Part shown: positions 46,930 to 61,700 of the stretch, in pieces | Layout: each line of letters starts with the position of its first letter | Numbering within the stretch: position 1 is the first letter of the stretch | Source of the DNA: Cycas panzhihuaensis | Lineage: Eukaryota; Cycadophyta | Reading direction: 5' to 3' | Assembly (NCBI GenBank): GCA_023213395.1 | Contig: CM041465.1 | Location: 207,459,741 to 207,523,740, forward strand | Length of the DNA stretch: 64,000 nt | Position numbers and translations under genes: made by a program | Notes under the pieces: generated by a model | Told to the model about the DNA's origin: nothing | Seen by the model: only the letters and a program-made list of their open reading frames with translations | Databases searched by the model: none

Positions 46930-48455
46930 TCCTGATTCATTCGATGAAGTGAAAGGAGATCCAAGATGGAGAGTTTTAATGGAGGAGGAGTATAGTTATC
47001 TCCTAAAGAATGACACGTGGGATTTGGTTTCACTACCTCCAACAAAGAATCTTGTAGGATGCAAGTGGGTCTACAAGACAAAGTTCTACTTCGATGGAGA
47101 GGTGGACAAGTTTAAAGCCAGACTTGTTGCACAGGGATTCAAGTAAAAAGAAGGAATCGACTATGAGGAGATATTTGCACCAATCTCCAGAATGAAAATA
47201 GTCCATTTGTTGATTTCCTTAATAACAACTTATAGTTGGGAGTTACATCAAATGGATGTAAAGTTCACATTCCTTAATGGAGATCTAAAGGAGGAGATAT
47301 CTATGTCATAGCCTCTAGGATTCGTTAAGGATGGCTAGTAGCATCTTGTGTGTCATTTAAAGAAGTCAATCTATGGCTTAAAACAAGCACCTCATGCTTG
47401 GTATGAAAAGATGGATGTGAAGTTGAAGCTGAAGGTTTTGAGATTTCTGAACTTGACTTGAATCTATATGTGAAGAGAAGAGGGACTTCAATAGTAGCTT
47501 GCATGGTGTATATGGATGATTTGGTCATCGGTGGCAACTATGGAAAGGTTATTGCTAAAGTCAAATCCAATCTGGGAGCTTCATTTGACATGACAGACCT
47601 TAAGAGACTTCACTACTTCTTGGGCATTCTGGTCAAGCGGATGGATGACAGGATTGTATTGCTACAGTCTACGTATGTAAAGAACTTGATACAGAAATTT
47701 GGAATGTAGAATTAGAAACCAATTGCAACACCATGTTTAAAAGACATTAAGTTGCAGAAGGATATGACCAAGCCCTCTGTGTATGGCATAAAGTATCACC
47801 AGTTGGTAGGGAGTTTGATCTATTTGACTCATACTAGGCTTGATATCACATATGATATTGGGTAGGTTTCTCATTGCATGCAGAATCCTCAGGAACCTCA
47901 TTTGGTTGCAGCGAAGTGAATTCTGAAGTATTTGAAAGGGACTATCAATCTTGGTCTTGAATACCATCACGATGAAGAGATACAATTATATGGATACATA
48001 GATGCAAATTGGAGAGGAGATTCTGACAATTGAAAGTCTATTACTGGATACCTATTTGGAGTTGGCAATGGATTTATTTCATGGTAGTTGAAGAAGAAAC
48101 AAATAGTGGCACTCTCTTCTACATAGGTAGAATATCAAGGGCTCAGTGTGGGTGCAAAGGAAGCTGTATGGTTGCAAGGCCTGTTGGAGTTTCTTGGAGT
48201 TTCAAATGGGCATCCAGTTATCTTTATTGATAACCAAAGTACCATTCATTAATCAAAGAATCTAGAGTTTCATATACATATAAAGTACATTGAGATTTAG
48301 CACCATTATATTTATGAACAAATCAAATCAGGGAAGTTGTAGGTCGACTACTATCTAAGTGAATTTCAACTTATAGAAGTATTTACCAAACCTCTCACTG
48401 AAGATCAATTCATGAAGATGCGTACCAGACTTGGACTCACTAATATTATCCCTGA
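46930..48455 (+). pseudogene. Outer Copia reverse transcriptase and RNase H, decayed
   Basis: RT blocks are DPRWRVLMEEEYSYLLKNDT, CKWVYKTKFYFDGEVDKFKA, RLVAQGFK, a stop, KEGIDYEEIFAPIS, WELHQMDVKFTFLNGDLKEE and LKKSIYGLKQAPHAWYEKM. After a frameshift an open run at 47458-47709 holds the intact catalytic motif VYMDDLVIGG (YMDD at 47509-47520) and DLKRLHYFLGILVKRMDD. RNase H shows GYIDANWRGDS, GAKEAVWLQGLLEFLG, PVIFIDNQSTIH and VFTKPLTEDQFMKMRTRLGL. Two TAGs in a row (47337-47342) stand for Gln-Gln. Confidence 0.92.
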
Positions 48456-48561
48456 GGGGGCATGTATCGATAAGGATAAAGAAGCTACAGGATAGTCCCA
48501 ACCTTCATGATGACATAATTGTTGCAGTTGGTATGCTCCCTACAATCACATCAAGGGAGAA
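48456..48561 (+). other. Outer Copia 3' untranslated region and polypurine tract
   Basis: Short tail after the polyprotein. The tract AAGGGAGAA (48553-48561) precedes the TG of the LTR. Confidence 0.8.
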
Positions 48562-48937
48562 TGTTAATATGGCAATTAATTATTAAGCCACTTAGTTAAT
48601 ATTAATGTGGTTTAATTAAGTGAAAATGTGTGAAGCCAAAAAGTGTAACTTATTCGGAAGGTCACAACCCTAATCAAGTGACACCTCTTGGAGAGAATAA
48701 ATGTATTGAGGCCTTGTGTATTCATCTTCCAAGATCATTATATAAATCCATTATGCAATAATCTAAGAGATCCATCAAGGATCCTTTTGTGGTAGTTTTT
48801 TTCCTGAAAAGGTTTTCCCATGTAAATTCATGTGTACTATGCATCTGTTATCTGTGTATATTTATTTGTTTGTTTGTTATGTATGGTAAAAGATTTTACG
48901 ATTAGGAACATTCGTGTATGATTTCATATTCTCAAAC

Positions 48938-48938
<1 letters not shown>
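48562..48938 (+). repeat. 3' LTR of the outer Copia
   Basis: 377 bp, TGTTAATATGG to CTCAAACA, with both termini intact and TA microsatellite directly after. Confidence 0.93.
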
Positions 48939-51443
<2,505 letters not shown>

Positions 51444-51680
51444 GTAGGCATCTCTAAGCATATTTGCAAGCATTATTATGTAAGGTATTGTAGGTCTTCT
51501 TATTCTCCTCATTGATTACTCTAGTGTTTCTCATTTGTCACATTTATTATCTGCACCTACTCTTTATGACTTTTTTGTAATTGCTAAAATGGCATGGAAA
51601 ATAACCATAAGTTTGTGAACTATACCATAGATTAATTTCCTTTACTTCCATCTATTTCCTTTTCCTAGTTTTTAATCTCT

Positions 51681-52530
51681 ATGCCTTGCATTAGAAATCT
51701 AGATGTTAAACATTTATTTAATGATTTCTCCATTCATATAAATGGTGTGTTATATGTGAAGGTATAGGTACAAGCCACGTTGGTATAAGATGTATAAACT
51801 AGGGTAGACCAAATACTGAGTACAGACACGAGAGGTTTTAGATATTATCCCTTAGATGAATTATTGCCATCTTGGGTTGTCGTTTATGTGTTATCTGCAT
51901 GCACTTCTTATAAGAAGTTTCCTCCTATCTTACTACAACAACTAGTTGAGATTAATAAAGAAGTGATCAGTGTTGATCCATTTGTTTATGTGTGTGGCTC
52001 ATTGGCTTTTCAATTAAGGAGAATACATGTCCACTTCTTATACAACCTACCAGATTAGGGCCCTAATAGAGAAAAATAGGAACCATAGTGAGACCTCAGC
52101 TAAACTTGTAGGGAATCCCTGATTTATTGAGATAGGCAACATTTTCTTACAAGGCTAACATATGGATTCTTCTTGGCATAACCTTGTTATACTCTCTGTA
52201 TGAAACTAGCATTGAGAATTTAGTAGTCTTGTCTGGTTTCCCTTTTAATCTTTCCCACGAAAACTTTTCTTTCGACTTTGATTTCCATGGTAAGCTGAGC
52301 TATAACCCTATGGATGGTACTTCATAATATCATAAACTCTTTGTAGATGGGAAGGACAATGCCATTAGGGCTAGTGATAAGCCAAGGTAAGAAGAGGAAT
52401 CTTTGTTAGATAATTTCTTCTCTTATTTCCATTATAGATCACAAAATATGGCATTGAAGGGCTATCGTAGACCTATAAACTTGTTAAACCAACCTGCAAC
52501 ATTCAACAATGGCAGTCATCAAAGAAGCAA
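51681..52530 (+). pseudogene. Unidentified fossil coding region, copy 1
   Basis: From ATG 51681 the text is protein-like for about 125 codons: FNDFSIHINGVLYVKV, STDTRGFRYYPLDELLPSWV, LLQQLVEINKEVISVDPFVY and LRRIHVHFLYNLPD. Frame changes near 52058 and 52155 follow. Then NIWILLGITLLYSLYETSIE, NLVVLSGFPFNLSHENFSFD, DGKDNAIRASDKPR and SLLDNFFSYFHYRSQNMALK run to about 52500 with only two TAAs, which fit Gln. The family is unknown to me. The TAG at 51765 is CAG in copy 2, and the CAA at 51939 is TAA in copy 2. The ancestor therefore had both codons open. Confidence 0.6.
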
Positions 52531-55500
52531 AAAAAATTCTCTAACCCTAAATTTTTTAGGGTTAATATTATTTTAATCAATTAATATTTATTTTATGGTA
52601 GATGTGATTCTTTATTAAATTGACATAATTTTTTTTACATTTATAAAATTAGATTTAATCATATTGGATAATATTTTTGAGTTTGGTCAGTCCCTAGTTC
52701 TTTAGCCCTTGGTCCTATGGAGCATGTGTATGACCTCCAAGCAGTTAGTAAAAGGGTCTAAGCCCTTAACTTTTAATTTTTATAGAATCACTTTTAGTTT
52801 TTTTGTTGTAACTTGAGTATACAATGTTTGTTTTCAGTCTGATTAGTTGCGTTGGATTCGTAACTAAAAGAGCTTTCATTGGCAAGTCACTTGACAACAT
52901 TTAGAGCTAATTTAATGTAAAAATTTTAACTCAAAGTTTTTTAAAAAAATTAAATTATAATTTTCTTCATTTTTTCTTCACCTTTATGCACATACATATA
53001 ATTATGAAGGTTCCATATTCTTTATTGTATATTCCATTACTTTAATGTATCCTAAATGGGAGGAAAACATGTATAATGGCTCATTTTTTTCTCTAAAGAA
53101 CCCATTTCATATAAAATTCATTATTTGAGAGAGCCATTCATATTACACTTAAGTCACATCTATTTTTTGAGCCATATATTCATATTATTATTGGTCTTTT
53201 AGCCCATAAAGGCATGATGTAAGCCCAAAGAGGCATGATGTAACTCACAAAGGTATAATTTTAGTCCATAGAGGTAATTTGAGGCCATAGTATTATTGTA
53301 AGGCCTTAGAGCCATTTGAATATGTTTATATTATCCCATTTAAGTAAGAGATGGGATCCTTTATTTAGTTACTCTTGCATTTCTTTATTAGATCACTTAT
53401 TCAACCACGTAGGATGGCATGTTCCTAAAGTGAAGTTGATTTGGCCATGATTAAACCATGTATCCAAAGGAGGTTCATATTCAACTAGCGATTGTAGCGG
53501 CTAGTTACCCATACATTCTAGTAGATGGACTTCTCTTCATATGGACATCGATAGTAGATTATATGATTACAATAGTATATGATATAGTGTTTATTTAAAA
53601 ATTTAATATTTATTTTTCATATGATAGTTTATCTTATGTAATTAACTATTATAGGGGGAAAATATTAGGTGTAATACCCAATTACATAATTGTCCCTACC
53701 TACACTCTCTCAACATTTATTTGTATTATTATATTTATGGTTGTGAGTCATATAAATATATGTGCTACCTCCAAGATTGACCAATGAGATTCTCTCATTG
53801 ATGGTGAGCCTATACTATAAGTATGCACATTATCATTCATTCTAATTTAAAGCTTGGCCATTATTCCATGTTTTATATTAACTTGTATATGCTTTATTCT
53901 TCTTATACTTCATTGTTATATCATTAACTCACCATCATATTTCATTTCTTGTATGCATAGCATAATATTTTTTCTGACATAATGTATGACTCTCTCGAAT
54001 GATAACTTTTACAAATTTAATGAAATATGGGTTCTCAAGACCCTAAACTATAACTTATATGATTATTTTTATATTTGCTCCTCCTAACCCCACATCCCGC
54101 ATCCCCCCCCCCCCAACCCGAAATTGGGATATATTACATTAATATAATTTTCATCAAATAATTTAGAACATTTAAAAATATATAAACGTATCTCACCATA
54201 ATAAAAAATCATAAAAATATAAGATTTGGAAAAAAAAAAACTTTGAGCTAAAATTTTTACATCAAATTAAACTTTCTAAATTGAAGAGCTCTGAATTACA
54301 AATCCTATGTAACTTTTAAATCTAAAATATGATTCCATGTACTCTAGATATTATTGAAAACATGAAAGTGACTCCTTGAAGGCTTTAAATTAGGGGCTTA
54401 GCCCTTTTCGCTGATGAGTTAGAGGTCACATGGATAGTGCATATGACTGGGGGGCTATAGAGGGTGTTAGCATAAATTTGAAAAACTATCAAATATAATT
54501 TAATTAACTTTTTACTTTATAAAAAAAATCAATCTATCCTATTTGATGTCAGTATTCATGCACTTCAAAAAAACTTCATTCGTCAAATCAAAACATTACT
54601 ATGTTAAATTGAAGAGTTAGGGTTTTGTGAGAGGAAAAAAAAAGTTGTAAACATCAGTATTAGTTTTCTCCACCATGGTGTCAGTATTCATCATTTCATT
54701 TTTTAGTAGGATGTATCATTCTTTGCCACAGAGGTTTCATGTGTTATAGCTTTTAGTTAACTTCAAATGAAGTGATGCAAATTTGATATGTGATGTAAAC
54801 AAGCTCTCTAAACTTATTCAATGCTATAAAGAAGTTGATTAGCATGAAGTAGGAGTTTCTTTTACTACCATCCTTTAACTTTATTTATAGGTGATTCATA
54901 CATTCCCTCACTTGCAAATCATATTGTTTAAGGGTTTCCTTAGGCATCTTCTCTATATTGTCATCTTCTTCTATTAGCATCTCTTTCTACAAGATGTTTG
55001 TATCTTCTCGTATCCTCAAGTTTTGTTCTACCATGTCTACTATGCTAGGCACTAATAAACCTCCTCACCTTTATGGCTATTTCCTTCTTCAATGGTTTAA
55101 TCATATGTCCTATATTTGACATCTTTATGATTAAGAGTTGTTATTGCAAGGGATACCAAGACACAAGCCACTCTAGGACTTTTCTATTGCATGGAGATTG
55201 TTCCTGCTATATCTTTTTCTTACTTTTTATGAATCCTTAATAACATACATATCCCCCTTTTTTCATCACATATATTTTCTTTTTAAATAAGATTAAACAA
55301 AGAAATGAGAGCATAATCTCCTTCCAATAATTGGATCAGGCTCTAAATCATCATATATTCACCTCTTCATAGTGCTCTTCATCTAAGATAAACACCATAC
55401 ATATTCATGTTTTTCTTTGCCCTTTTTTATTGCAAATATATGACATCAATATATATATCTATAACACATCCATTCCTACAATCACAACCCTATGGTGTTA

Positions 55501-58248
55501 TACATTTTTTTAGTATATAATTATTTTTTGAGTAAAATTTTACTACAAAACATATAATTACAACTACTAAAAAACACCTTTTTAATGGCCTTCTTATGAC
55601 CTCAAAATTGACAAAAGATCTTAGTTACGGGACATCTATAAAGGCCTCTAAAATTAGGCTTAAAGACTACCATTTCAATCTTATTTTCCCCCTTTTTTTG
55701 AGCAGCGGATTGGTTGTTTTTATAGGGTGATCAATTGTGCAATTGTGGTTGAACTGCTCCAATTTTTTTGCAACAAAAAATGACTTTAAAAAAAGTACTT
55801 TTATGACCTTTATAAAGTCTTGTATGTAAATTTTGTGATGACTACCTACCTGCATTAAGAAACAGGTTACCAAAAACAACTTCTCAATATAAAAAATTAT
55901 GCCATTTGCTTGTCATTAACTCTTCATTTCTACAACTTAAATAATGACCTTTATACATTTAAAAAACTTATCATTAACTTCAAAAATAGCTTTAATACAA
56001 CTTAGAAAATAGTTGTAAGCAACCCCAAATATCTTATAAAAATAACAACAAATCAACCCTAAATATGCATTAAAATATATCAATTTATAGTCCTCAAATA
56101 GCTTTAAAAAATAATTCAAAAAGGTTGTCATGCATGTCACTAAACATGCACTGAACAAGTTCCCAAAAGCATTAAAAAATATTATAAATAGATGACTATA
56201 GACCTAATAATGAACAATCATAAATAAATATGACAACTTAAAGAATGAAATAATGAACACAATATAGATCAAATATGCACAAGGAATAAGCACAATGTAG
56301 GTGAAAAATTGATGAAACATTAAATTATGAGAAAGATCATGTACATACGTATAGAACATTTCATCATATGTGAGGACCCTCAAGTATCAACAATTGTGTA
56401 TTATTACACTTTTTAAGTTGGCACACAACTTAAAGTGACCATAAATATAAAATATAAATAATCTGTGAGAGAGAGTGAATGGGGTTAAAATATAATTGGA
56501 TATTACATCCAATAGTGGAGAGAAATCATCCATCATATCCTCTAACAAACAATCAACTTCAACTTCTAAATGTATAAACATCAATCAACTAATTAGTGGA
56601 AGGATAAGAGAGGGTAAAAGACAACAACATATAATATTCATCATTAATTTCATTCATTTAATTAACAATATGCACATGGGTAGGCTTGGTATTCTGAAGG
56701 CTATAAATCCCTATGAATTAATGCATCAATCTACTTCATATTAGTACTACGTATTGGATAGCATAGAAAACGAGCATGATGTTGTGACTTACTATGGAAA
56801 GGCATGATGAAATAGTGAAATACTTAAAGTGCATTTTATAAGAGTTGAACTAGTGACTATTGACTTAGGAGGTTATTACTCCATTTAACTTGACCACAAA
56901 TGCTAGTATTGCAAAAAAAATAAAATCCACATGAAAAAAGAGGTGTCAAGCAACATTGAAAATACATTGATACATCCATTGGAAGCCATTGAATGATTCA
57001 TACCAACACAATTAATCCCCTCATTTTTTGATTAATTAACATAATCCTTTTTTCATATCTCACCTACCCTCATATAATTGACTTAAATTATATCTATAAG
57101 CTTATGAAACCATGACTACTAGGAAGCATTTCTACTAGACAACCTCTCTTATAGACCTAATGCTTATGTCATCCTCAAACCAAAAGATTTGGTCAACATC
57201 TTTCCCATATGCTAGGATAAACATTTATATAGGGACACGACCATTTGTTGGGGTACATAGGTAACTAGTTGCCATGCCTACTATTTATTAGGAAGTCCCT
57301 TGAATACATAATTTATCATCATAGATTATAGATCCAATATTCAAAAATTTTATTTAGAACTAACCTTCAATTTTGAAGTATTTTAAGTTGCCCTTCATTA
57401 TTTTCTAAGAATTATCTAGAATATTACTACTATGAATGATTGTATCATCTCATCATCTTCTTTGGAGCCCTGATCTAGTTGCTTATTTAGACCAAGGGTT
57501 CTAGTTTACCCACAATCAAAAGTTTAAGTAACCCACAACCACACAAGATTTTTAGCTCATCTATAATCGTTACATTATATAAAATCATTTTTGTGTTGAC
57601 TTACGTATAAGAATTTGGGTATTCATCCCATAAGAGTATAAAAACAATATTTTAAAAAAGAAGAGAAGATAATGAAAAATAATAAGAATGAGAAGTATCT
57701 ATATTGTTTCATCAATTATATCAAGATCATCTATGATCCTATGATGTTTCTATATCTATATTAACCCACATGGAATCAAAACTTTAACATATTTTGTAAT
57801 CATATATCAATATTTGTAAAAAACCATCTCCTAAAAGGCTAACATAAAATGATCATTTGTCTATGTCTGGGAATCCATCAACTATCCATGTATAAAATAA
57901 GATTAAGGAAGACTAACATCTTCCTCCATATCAACATGCTTGAAATTAAAAAATAATGAAAAAAGAAATTTGATCTAGTAGATTTTGAACTTGACCCTCT
58001 TCTAAATCTTTCCTCCTCTTTATACAATCCATCACCATCATGCTATTATGCTAACCTCTAAATTATTTAGAATAATAAATTCAAAGCAATAAAATTACGA
58101 AAACGAAATGGGATTTGATCCCAACCCATTTCAAAGCAACTTGCTCTTTTGGCAATCTTTACCATTCAGTTAGTAATTAATGACTAAGGCATGCTTCTAA
58201 TTTGTACATGGTATAACCCATGCATTAAATACAAGTGTCAAAAGTTAT
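52531..58248. other. Rest of duplication copy 1, no recognisable genes
   Basis: AT-rich; only short chance frames. The minus-strand frame at 55937-56158 recurs in copy 2 at 63201-63425 but is a Phe/Tyr/Lys-rich low-complexity run. Segments A (53990-55510) and B (56230-56530) match 33275-34735 and 31800-32110. Confidence 0.5.
53195..53300. repeat. Degenerate minisatellite of about 24 bp
   Basis: About four variants of CATAAAGGCATGATGTAAG-CC in succession. The same array occurs in copy 2 at about 60490-60595. Confidence 0.7.
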
Positions 58249-58730
<482 letters not shown>

Positions 58731-58731
<1 letters not shown>

Positions 58732-61700
58732 GTAGGCATCTCTAAGCATATTTGCAAGCATTATTATGTAAGGTATTGTAGGTATTATTATTGTCCTCAT
58801 TGATTGGTTTAGTGTTTCTCATTTGCCACATTTATTATCTGCACTTGCTCTTTATGACTTTTTTTCAATTGCTAAAAATGGCATGGAAAGTAACCATAAG
58901 TTTGTCAACTATGTCACAGATTAATTTCCTTTACCTCCATCTATTTCCTATTCATGGTTTTTAATCTCTATGCCTTGCATTAGAAATCTGGATGTTGAAC
59001 ATTTATTTAATGATTTCCCCATTCATATGAATGGTGTGTTATATGTGAAGGTACAGGTACAAGCCATGTTGGTATAAGATGTATAGACTAGGGTAGACCA
59101 AATACTGAGTACAGACACGAGAGGTTTTAGATATTATCCCTTAGATGAATTATTGCCATCTTGGGTTGTCGTTTATGTGTTATCTGCATGCACTTCTTAT
59201 AAGAAGTTTCTTCCTATCTTACTACAATAACTAGTTGAGATTAATAAAGAAGTGATCAATGTTGATCCATTTGTTTATGTGCGTGGCTCATTGGCTTTGC
59301 AATTAAGGAGAATACATGTCCACTTCTTATACAACCTACCAGATTAGGGCCCTAATAGAGAAAAATAGGAACCATAGTGAGACTTGAGCTAAACTTGTAG
59401 GGAATCCCTAATTTATTCAGATAGGTAACATTTTCTTACAAGGCTAACATATGGATTCTTCTTGGCATAACCTTGTTATACTCTCTGTATGAAACTGGCA
59501 TTGAGAATTTAGTAGTCTTGTCTGGTTTCCCTTTTAATCTTTCCCATGAAAACTTTTCTTTCGACTTTGATTTCCATGGTAAGTTGAGTCATAACCCTAT
59601 GGATGGTACTTCATAATATCATAAACTCTTTGTACATGGGAAGGACAATGCCATTAGGGCTAGTGATAAGCCAAGGTAAGAAGAGGAATCTTTGTTAGAT
59701 AATTTCTTCTCTTTATTTCCATTGTAGATCACAAAATCTGGCATTGAAGGGTTGTCACAGTCCTATAAACTTGTTAAACCAACCTGCAACATTTAACAAT
59801 GGCAGTCATCAAAGAAGCAAACAAAAATCTCTAATCCTAAATTTTTTAGGGTTAGTATTATTTTAATCAATTAATATTTATTTTGTGGTAGACGTGATTC
59901 TTTATTAAATTGACATAAATTTTTTTACATTTATAAAATTAGATTTCATCATATTGGATACTATTTTTGAGTTTGCCTAGTCCCTGGTTCTTTAACCCTT
60001 GGTCCTATGGAGCATTTATATGACCTCCAACTAGTTAGTGAAAGGGTCTAAGCCCTTAACTTTTAATTTTTATAAAATCACTTTTAGTTTTTTTGCTGTA
60101 ACTTGAGCATACATGGTTTGTTTTCAGTCTGATTAGTTGCACTGGATTCGTAACTAAAAGAGCTTTCATTGGCAAGTCACTTGACAACATTTAGAGCTAA
60201 TTTAATGGAAAATTTTTAACTCAAAGTTAAAATTTTTCTTTAAAATTATAATTTTCTTCATTTTTTCTTCACCTTTAGGCACATACATGTAATTATAAAG
60301 GTTCTACATTCTTTATTGTATATTCCATTACTCTAATGCATCCTAAATAGGGGGAAAACATGTATAATGCTTAATTTTTTTCTCTAAAGAACCCATTTCA
60401 TATAAAATTCATTATTTGATAGAATCATTCATATTACACTTGAGTCACATCTATTTTTTGAGTCATATATTGATATTATTATTGGTCTTTTAGCCCATAA
60501 AGGCATGATGTAAGCCCAAAGAGGCATGATGTAGCTCATAAAGGCATGATTTTAGTCCATAAAGGTAATTTCAGGCCATAGTGTTATTGTAAGGCCTTAG
60601 AGCCATTTGAATATGTTTATATTGTCCCATTTAAGTAAGAGATGGGATCTTTTTTTTAGTTACCCTTGCATTTCTTCATTAGATAACTTATTCAACCACG
60701 TTGGATGGTGTGTTCCCAAAGTGAAGTTGATTTGGCCTTGATTAAACCATGTATCCAAAGGAGGTTCATATTCAACTAGCAATTGTAGCGACTAGTTACC
60801 CATACATTCTAGTAGATGGACTTCTCTTCATATGGACATTGATAGTAGATTATATGATTGCAATAGCATATGATCTAGTATTTATTTAAAAACTCAATAT
60901 TTATTTTTCATATGATAGTTTATCTTATGTAATTAATTATTATAAGGGGAAAATATTAGCTGTAATACCCAATTATATAATTGTCCCTACCTACACTCTC
61001 TCAACATTTATTTATATTATTATATTTAAGATTATGAGTCATATAAAGATGTGTGCTACCTCCAAGATTGATCAATGGGGTTCTTTCATTGATGGTGAGC
61101 CTATACTATAAGTATGCACATTGTCATTCATTTTAATTTAAAGCTTGATCATTATTCCATATTTTGTATTAACTTATACATACTTCATTCTTCTTATACT
61201 TCATTATTATATCATTAACTCACCATCATATTTCTTCTCTTGTATGCATAGCATAATATTTTTTTCGATATAATGTATGACTCTCTCCAATGATAACTTT
61301 TACAAATTTAATGAAATATGGGTTCTCAAGACCCTAAACTAGAGCTTATATGATTATTTTTACATTCGCTCCTCCTAACCCTGCATCCTGCATCCCCCCC
61401 CCTCCCCAACCCGAAATTGGGATATATTACATTAATATAATTTTCATCAAATAATTTAGTACATTTAAAAATATATAAATATATCTCACCATAATAAAAA
61501 ATCATAAAAATATAAGATTTAGAAAAAAAAAAAAAAAACTTTGAGCTAAAATTTTTACATCAAATTAAACTTTCCAACTTGAAGAGCTCTAAGTTACGAA
61601 TCCAATGTAACTTTTAAATCTAAAATATGATTGCATGTACTCTAGATATCATTGAAAATATGAAAGTGACTCCTTAAAGGCTTTAAATTAGGGGTTTAGC

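Larger units (their letters stand above)
34970..48938 (+). mobile_element. Outer Ty1/Copia retrotransposon, decayed, host of a nested Copia
   Basis: Paired 377-bp LTRs (34970-35346 and 48562-48938), a degenerate primer site at 35347, a polypurine tract at 48553-48561 and Copia-order domains from 44498 to 48450. Removing the nested copy (7621 bp plus a 5-bp duplication) leaves about 6.34 kb. The LTRs differ at about 55 of 377 sites by eye (about 15%). Both ends abut TA microsatellite, so the duplication is TATAT and uninformative. The first base of the 5' LTR is A instead of T. The coding region has many stops. Confidence 0.92.
51443..58248. repeat. Tandem segmental duplication, copy 1
   Basis: From GGTAGGCATCTCTAAGCATA this segment repeats at 58731 with an offset of about 7289 bp and roughly 93-97% identity by eye. 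Including the microsatellite at 58249-58730, the period is about 7.29 kb. Copy 1 can be checked to about 56710; beyond that copy 2 leaves the window. It holds a fossil coding stretch at 51681, a short minisatellite at 53195-53300 (about 24-bp phrase with GGCATGATGTAA), poly-C near 54100, and the A and B blocks also found in diverged form at 33275 and 31800. Confidence 0.95.

Noticed and set aside
55937-56158. Minus-strand frame repeated at 63201-63425
   Set aside because: Its conservation follows from the segmental duplication. The peptide is low-complexity and has no upstream gene context.
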